This document shows positions 58,868 through 64,000 of a stretch of 64,000 nucleotides of DNA, piece after piece. Every line of letters starts with the position of its first letter. Positions within the stretch are counted from its first letter, which is position 1. The position numbers were made by a program, and so were the translations under genes. Under the pieces are notes generated by a model. That model made no database searches. It had not been told where the DNA came from and saw nothing but the letters and a program-made list of their open reading frames with translations. This DNA is from Symbiodinium natans (Eukaryota; Sar; Dinophyceae; Suessiales; Symbiodiniaceae), in the NCBI GenBank assembly GCA_905221605.1, contig CAJNDS010002084.1, positions 454,972 to 518,971 of the forward strand, given 5' to 3'.

Positions 58868-61524
58868 CGAGAACATGTCGCTGCCCCCGAATTGGTCCAA
58901 GCCACGCAGCTCAAGTCAGCTGAGTGTTTCTGTGTGTGGACGGGTTAGGCAGAGGGATGAACTCAGCCCTGTACCGCAACTCTGCATCCTGCAACCAATG
59001 CCCGAACCTTGGTCAATATACAGTTTTACGGCTACTTAAAACCCAATAAGGAACATAGATTCAAAATTTTTAGTACGATCCCAACCATGAACTATAGAAC
59101 CAACGCCCGAGTGCGCACTCCCCCCTGTGGCTTCGGCGGGCAGGGCTGGGGCTTGAGGGTTTGCAGGCGTCGGCGACGGTAACAACAGCAGCTTCATGTT
59201 TAGCGGGTACATGCAAAACGTGGTGGCTCAGAATTTTAGGTTGATGCTGCTACTGTCAATTGTTACTAACGTTAAAACGAGCTGGGAAGGATCATACCAA
59301 AATACCTAAACCTTCTAAACCTAAACCCTAAACCCTAAACCCTAAACCCCTAAACCCTAAACCCTAAAACCCTAAACCCTAAACCCTAGGCGAAGGGGAG
59401 CTCAAGACCCTCAGGATGATAAACGCTCAAAAAACCACCGCGGGGCGATCCCGACGAGTGCCTCATCCCGAGTACCTCACAGGCTGCCTCAGCAACCAGA
59501 CACGCTGTCCCTAAGGGTCCATGTACCTAAATGGGAATACTTGGGCCTTAAAGTATTTCCTATATAAGGACTTTGGGGCCCAAGTATATAATCATGAGGT
59601 ACATGGACCCTTAGGGTGTGTTTAGGATTTGGGGGCCCCTCCAGCCAGCGATCGCAAAGAACCCTGAATATGGCAAGAAAAGCGAATAAGCCTTCATGTG
59701 CTGTGCTGCCCCATTCCCGCCATTCCCAGGTACACGACAGAAGATGGAAAGGAGTGCTCCAGGGGGAGGATGCTCAGTGTCTGCGGGTTTCATAGGGCAC
59801 GGAAACCGGCATGATGGCGCTCGATGTTGCCTGGAGCGCGGATCCATAGATGGTTTCATAGGCATCCGTGTGCGAGCAACGGACCTGCTAGGTACTTCCA
59901 CAACTCGGCCACGAACCAGACGCAGTGGGAGAAGCCGGAATGGTCCTACGCCCTGAGCGCCTGTTTGCGAACAAACTCTGGTGAACCAACAGCTGCTCCC
60001 ACAAAGCCCTCAACAGCTGCTTTACCCGATGACCCGACGGTGTGCAGCTCTCGATGTCTCTTTTCAAAGCCCACGCGGCCTCAGGCAGCAGCTCTCGTAA
60101 CCCCGAACCCCGGAAAACTCCTCCCCGAACCTCAGAAGTCCTAATCCCCCAGGCGTTTAGGGCTTAGGGTTTAGGGGGTTTAGGGTTTGGGGGGGTTTAG
60201 GGCGGTTTAGGGTTTAGGGTTTATAGGGCCCCTCAAAGATGCCAAGGTCCACTGGCGCGCCAGAGTCCTTGTCCTTCCACAGCCAGTCCTCCGAAGTGTT
60301 GGGAACCTGGAGGGCCCTGGGAATTTGGGATCTGGAGGTTTGGGTTTGGGTTTAGGGGAATTTGGGATCTGGAGGCCGAGCGTGTGGGGTTATGGGGCGT
60401 AGAGCTGTTGGTGTCCTTGACTTCGGGCTTTGCGGTTTTGACCTTTCGGCCTCAGCGCATTAGGGTTGAGGGGAGGCAAATTTCCCTGACAAAAAACCCC
60501 CTGCCATCCAAAGCGAACGAAAATCCCTAAGCCTCGGAAGCCGAAATCCTACACCCTAAACCCTAAACCGCATGTACGGGACCCAAAAAAGATGTCTAAG
60601 ATCATACCCGCCTACATGATTGCAACCAAATCCTGGAGCCTCACCCTCCGCCCTAAACCCTATTCAAAGAGGACCCCTTACCCCGAAATCCTAAACCCTT
60701 AACCCTGCACTGTTTAGGGGTTAGGGTTAAGCCCTAAACCCGACATCAGCAAACTCGAGGTACCGGCCTACAGTGTCTGACCTGGACCTGCAAGATCGGG
60801 CCGGTGGCGGGGGAGGCGGTCGGAAAAGCGGGTTTCGGGATTCGATGTGGCGGCTGCAGGGCTTTAGGGTTTACCTTGAGAACCCAGAACCTACTGTTTC
60901 GTAGGTTACCTAGCAAGCCGATAAGGGGGTTCATGGTGATAGCCTACACAAGAGCAGGCTGTGGATTCTTAAGGTAGGGTTTGTGTTTTAGGGCTTGAAG
61001 CTTTCCGGGTCTTTGGGGGTTCGCGGGTTTGAGATTCACAGGGCTTAGGGTTTCGAGCTCATAGTACATGGGATTCAGGGTTTACAGTTTTGAGCGGTAA
61101 GGGCCGCAGGGTTTAGGGTGAATTGGGCCTCTGAGGTTCATGGGGTTCAAAGTTCTGGCTTTCCAAGGGCCATAGAAATGGTACGGGGCTCTGAGGCATC
61201 TGGGGCAGTTAAGGGCCTCTACTCCCACGAGGCCTTGGGTGTTAGAGGCAAAACTAAGTGCATGTACCTCATGATTATATACTTGGGCCCAAAAGTCCCC
61301 CAGATATGAGGTTCACAGCTCCACCCCCCTGCAGACCCAACCGCGATAAGGCACGCCCAAGCCTCTAAGGCACAGTTGTGGGAGGGCACCGGGGGTCTAC
61401 AAGCTTACACGTCAAGGCCTAAAGGAAGCCTCCCAAGGGCGCTAAACGCTTCGAATCCCAAATCCTCGAAGTCCTGTCTCTGGATCCGGGTTACCTGTTC
61501 AACCAGGACACTTGGTCCCTCTAA
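58868..61524 (+). CDS. Gene with a WW-domain exon
   Basis: 58868-58943 (REHVAAPELVQATQLKSAEC, donor GTTAGG) joins in phase to 59390-59508 (EGELKTLRMINAQKTTAGRS, then PHPEYLTGCLSNQTRC), which is spliced directly from a CCCTAAA tract (AAACCCTAG|G). 59892 onward after CTGCTAG reads YFHNSATNQTQWEKPEW, the second half of a WW domain (Y-F-x-N...T-x-W-x-x-P), a proline-peptide binder, and then an S/T/P-rich tail open to 60144. Further exon candidates are 60283-60337 (SSEVLGTWRALGIWDLE), 60774-60859 (SDLDLQDRAGGGGGGRKSGF) and 61438-61524 (AKRFESQILEVLSLDPGYLF, then stop). Joins after 59508 are not fixed. The first half of the WW domain was not found. Confidence 0.5.
59509..59616. mobile_element. MITE-like family G (copy 1)
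   Basis: CCCTAAGGGTCCATGTACCT and its exact complement are 20-bp perfect ends, flanked by TGT on both sides. It abuts the exon ending near 59508. A half copy is at 61243-61305. Confidence 0.9.
60588..60652 (+). CDS. Exon-like segment inside the WW-gene region
   Basis: Frame KMSKIIPAYMIATKSWSLTL between C-strand tracts. Splice sites unclear. Confidence 0.3.
61243..61305. mobile_element. MITE-like family G, half copy
   Basis: GCATGTACCTCATGATTATA and ACTTGGGCCC match the inner right side of the element at 59509 in reverse. Confidence 0.6.
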
Positions 61525-61570
61525 GTTCCGGGCACGAGGCGCGCCGAGCAGCACCGGCCATCTGTTTCTA

Positions 61571-61663
61571 TATCCCCCTTGGGAATTACTTTGTTTAATT
61601 TTGTTTATATAAAACCCGAAAGGATATTGGAAACAATATCTTTGTTAAGGTTCTAAGGGGAGT
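61571..61663. mobile_element. MITE-like family J (copy 2)
   Basis: ATCCCCCTTGGGAATTACTT to GGTTCTAAGGGGAGTATGG; TTTAGGG units follow directly. Confidence 0.65.
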
Positions 61664-61747
61664 ATGGGTTTAGGGTTTAGGGATTTAAGGGGTGGAGCGT
61701 TCCGGGAGGGGGGGGTGGGGGGGTTGTGGGGATTTGGTCTGCACCAG

Positions 61748-61826
61748 GCATGCGACGTCTACGGCTCGGCCAGTGTTGGTAGACCCCGACCACTACGAAG
61801 AAAAGACCCTAAAGCTCCGATTCAAG
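61748..61826 (+). CDS. 79-nt exon
   Basis: TCTGCACCAG|G and AAG|GTGGTT bracket HATSTARPVLVDPDHYEEKT then LKLRFK. A second frame is open but less protein-like. Function unknown. Confidence 0.5.
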
Positions 61827-62076
61827 GTGGTTGGGGAAAATGTCCTACTCTCACTATACCATATATACCCCCCCCCACCCCCCCTTGCCCCCGTGTCATT
61901 GCTATTCTCCTTCTTGACGCTCCATCTCTTTCTCTCTTTTTTTGTATATCTCTCTCGCTCCGCCTCTCTATTTCTACACATATAGACATGTAGAGATATT
62001 TGTTTGCCTCCAATGCCTATAACTCCCAAAAAAAACCTTTTGGGTTCACCCTCCAAAAATCCGACACGCCGAGACT

Positions 62077-62133
62077 CCCTAAACCCTAAACCCTAAACCC
62101 TAAACCCTGAACCCTAAACCCTAAACCCTAAAC
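62077..62133 (-). repeat. (CCCTAAA)n tract ending in an acceptor
   Basis: About eight units ending CCCTAAACAG directly before the exon at 62136. Confidence 0.96.
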
Positions 62134-62135
62134 AG

Positions 62136-62221
62136 GCGCGAGGCGGCAAGCTCGCCACAACGGAGGCGCCGGGCGATCAGTTCCTCAGGAATTGCGTGTC
62201 GTGGTTTTGGGCTTCTATACT
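62136..62221 (+). CDS. Exon spliced directly from a telomere-like tract
   Basis: CTAAACAG|GCG then ARGGKLATTEAPGDQFLRNC and VSWFWASIL. (TTTAGGG)n begins at its end (62222). The donor could be GTGGTT inside or the repeat itself. Confidence 0.5.
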
Positions 62222-62263
62222 TAGGGTTTAGGGTTTAGGGTTTAGGGTTTAGGGTTAGGGGGA

Positions 62264-62400
62264 CATGTCAAACAACATATTAGGGTGGATGTCAAAATCA
62301 TGGTCCCTTTTTGGATCCTTATGATAATACCTAATATTTTAGGGGATCATAATTTTGCCAACCACCCATATCATTCTTGCTTACATAGCAGCCCAATGGA
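62264..62400. mobile_element. MITE-like family P
   Basis: GGGTGGATGTCAAAATCATGG is shortened here to GTCAAAATCATGGTCCC. It pairs with GGGGATCATAATTTTGCC, and ACCACCC closes it. Related half-elements occur near 27010-27110 and 43423-43475. Confidence 0.6.
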
Positions 62401-62535
62401 ACAGCAAGAGCATAATTTTATGCACTTAGGGCCCAGAATAAACCCTAAATCCTAAACCCTAAACCCTAAACCCTAAACCCTAAACCCCATTTAAAGTATT
62501 GTTGTCGTCATGGTCCGGTCCTAAGGGGAGCATAG

Positions 62536-62590
62536 CCTTGGCGACACGGCGACACGGCTTTCGGCAGCTCCGGCCGCGAGAGAAAAGAGG
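62536..62590 (+). CDS. Arg-rich short exon
   Basis: GAGCATAG|CC then LATRRHGFRQLRPREKR, followed by GTTTAGGG. C-strand tract upstream (62445-62488). Confidence 0.4.
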
Positions 62591-62646
62591 GTTTAGGGTT
62601 TAGGGTTTAGGGTTTAGGGTTTCCTGATGTCTCGTGCCTTAGGAAG

Positions 62647-62710
62647 GTATCAGCTCCACCTCAATGCCAAGCCACATAAAGTCTGAAGCATTTTCTTCTC
62701 CGAAGCCCTC
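62647..62710 (+). CDS. Ser/Lys-rich exon-like segment
   Basis: AGGAAG|G then ISSTSMPSHIKSEAFSSPKP and SPKSK. The end is not defined before CCCTAAA-like words. Confidence 0.35.
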
Positions 62711-62764
62711 ACCAAAATCCAAAACCCGAAACCTTATAAACCCTAAACCCTCAACCCCAAACCG

Positions 62765-62877
62765 CGTCTTGCCGGATTCTTCGAAAACCATAGACCTGTC
62801 GGTTCAGGCTTTGTAATGTGGAGTACTGGGAATCACCGTTCCCATCTGATGGGTGATTCAACCTTGCAGTTGTCCAT
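62765..62877 (+). CDS. Exon between C- and G-strand tracts
   Basis: Frame RLAGFFENHRPVGSGFVMWS, then TGNHRSHLMGDSTLQLS, with AT|GTGTTTAGGG donor. The acceptor is not obvious. Not identified. Confidence 0.45.
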
Positions 62878-62880
62878 GTG

Positions 62881-62928
62881 TTTAGGGTTTAGGGTTTAGG
62901 GTTTAGGGTTTAGGGTTTAGGGTTTAGG
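62881..62928 (+). repeat. (TTTAGGG)n tract
   Basis: Seven perfect units. Confidence 0.97.
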
Positions 62929-62930
62929 GC

Positions 62931-63035
62931 GTTGGGTATGGAAAGCATGTGGCGAATGCCCTGATTCACGAGGTTCGAAGAAAGGCTGCGACCCTGGAAC
63001 TTCACAACCCAAGATCTATCGCCCCTGAAACCTAG
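62931..63035 (+). CDS. Exon-like segment ending in a stop beside a MITE
   Basis: Frame VGYGKHVANALIHEVRRKAA, then TLELHNPRSIAPET and TAG at 63033-63035. The element at 63036 starts at the next base. Confidence 0.45.
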   Translation, partial: VGYGKHVANALIHEVRRKAATLELHNPRSIAPET

Positions 63036-63163
63036 TATGAAGTAGGGTTTATATTGCTGTTATTGGTGAGTGTATATAAGATTCCTTTTTAATATGGGTG
63101 AGTGTATGTACCTGGTGTCCTTTTGGGGGGGGGGGGTGCAAGATATATGTACCCTACTTCATA
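63036..63163. mobile_element. MITE-like family L
   Basis: TATGAAGTAGGGT and ACCCTACTTCATA are perfect 13-bp inverted ends; GGTGAGTGTATAT and GGTGAGTGTATGT repeat inside. Confidence 0.8.
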
Positions 63164-63276
63164 TGAGGGTGTTCAGTCCTGCTCGGTGTGGTTTGATCTA
63201 GTTGCGGCTGAAAGGGGCTTCAGGGTTCAGGATATCAGACATTCCTAAACCCTAAACCCTGAACCCTAAACCCTGG

Positions 63277-63387
63277 GATCATGCTTCTGACGGCCGGCAC
63301 GCGTTTGTGCAAGAGAATCTCCGCCCACAGGCCGACACTGTCTCCCTCAGCCAGGAGCCGAACCAACGTTGGGTTGCTGTGAAGGAA
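63277..63387 (+). CDS. Exon with canonical donor
   Basis: The frame reads HASDGRHAFVQENLRPQADT, then VSLSQEPNQRWVAVKE with donor GTAAGA. An internal CCCACAG|G at 63330 offers a shorter exon in the same phase. A C-strand tract lies upstream (63245-63277) and a family-Q element just inside the intron. Confidence 0.6.
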
Positions 63388-63400
63388 GTAAGAATACAAC

Positions 63401-63526
63401 TTACCAGAATAGGACCACCCTTTAGTGTTTGATTATGCCCCAACTTATAAACTTATGTAACTTATATATCACAATAAGGCATCCCCATTTTAATTGTTGA
63501 CTACAAATAGGGCCGCATTCTGGTAA
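63401..63526. mobile_element. MITE-like family Q
   Basis: TTACCAGAAT and ATTCTGGTAA are perfect ends, continuing as imperfect GGACC/GGCC pairs. Inside, AACTTATAAACTTATGTAAC is AT-rich. Confidence 0.75.
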
Positions 63527-63764
63527 CTTGATCTACGCTCGCGGATGGTGACCCTTGGAAAGCCTGCGCAAGCCTCACCCCGAAACCCCGCACCAGCGTA
63601 GTCAGTTTGGGGCTTCTGGACAAGTTAAAAGCCTCTCAAAGGCTCCTAAAAAGCAAAATGCACTATGAAGTCGTTCAGGCTTTAGTGTCTTAGATACTAG
63701 GTTTGACGTTGTAAAGGGTCTTAGTCCTGGGCTTTCGGTTGGTGATTAGGCCGGGGCTTTCATC

Positions 63765-64000
63765 GGAAACCCTAAACCCTATGAACCCTATAAACCCTGA
63801 ACCCTAAAGCCTCATCCCTATAAACCCTGAACCCTACACCATATAAACCCTGAACCCCGAACCCTATAAACCCTAAACCCTATCAACCCTATCAACCCTC
63901 TACCCTCTAAACCCTCAACCCTAAACCCTAACCCTATAAACCCTCAACCCTAAACCCCATGTAAACCCTCAACCCTAAACCCTATTTGAATCCTCAACCC
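63765..64000 (-). repeat. CCCTATAAA/CCCTAAA/CCCTCAA mixed tract
   Basis: About 30 irregular units dominated by CCCTATAAA nonamers and CCCTCAACCCTAAA pairs. It continues past the window end. Confidence 0.95.

Noticed and set aside
9341-64000. A true chromosome end
   Set aside because: Tracts are short, occur in both orientations, are interrupted by unique DNA every few hundred bases and flank exons, so they are interstitial.
9341-64000. CRISPR array
   Set aside because: Repeats are contiguous heptamers without regular unique spacers, and no cas-like gene is present.
1-64000. Dinoflagellate spliced-leader RNA gene, tRNA or rRNA
   Set aside because: I looked for the spliced-leader core (TTTTGGCTCAAG) and for tRNA-like cloverleaf blocks and saw none; a covariance-model search would be needed to be sure.

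Overview
The window looks like nuclear DNA of a dinoflagellate. The support is indirect but consistent. There are very many interstitial (TTTAGGG)n/(CCCTAAA)n tracts, and coding sequence in very short exons on the + strand. Acceptors are mostly AG followed by G, and several apparent donors are GC or GA as well as GT. There are non-LTR retrotransposon ends with a C2HC knuckle, a cytosine-methyltransferase-like relic, and dozens of small palindromic elements. No bacterial operon, rRNA, tRNA, CRISPR or organellar gene was seen. I cannot name the species.

Region 1 (1-9340) is GC-rich, has no telomere-like repeat, and carries long open frames. It holds a (CAG)n expansion, a lysine-rich small ORF, two LINE 3' remnants, (ATGAAGGCC)n minisatellites, a methyltransferase-like fragment broken by an 11-bp duplication, and two zinc-binding-type coding segments. 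Region 2 (9341-64000) changes abruptly. Long ORFs vanish and the DNA becomes 30-130-nt exon-like islands embedded in telomere-like tracts and MITE-like palindromes.

Five exon chains are strong enough to treat as gene pieces, because phases agree across their joins: 28476-28932 (four exons, stop), 36926-38578 (five exons, stop, membrane protein), 48405-50035 (six exons, acidic region), 50778-55140 (coiled coil then ankyrin repeat, possibly the same gene as the previous one), and 58868-61524 (contains half of a WW domain). Single exons with a family assignment are 19217-19286 (ACAD10/11-type phosphotransferase domain) and 43924-43977 (F-box-like, weak). All confidently oriented exons are on the + strand, as expected for unidirectional dinoflagellate gene arrays.

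The main structural observation is a grammar. An exon is typically preceded by (CCCTAAA)n and followed by (TTTAGGG)n, so each intron tends to begin with the G-strand repeat and end with the C-strand repeat. Some MITE-like elements act as introns: one (30452-30583) carries a 4-bp target duplication, interrupts a frame that is continuous without it, and contains a telomere tract in its middle. Exons were called by eye from splice-like dinucleotides plus open frame, and individual short exons may be wrong.
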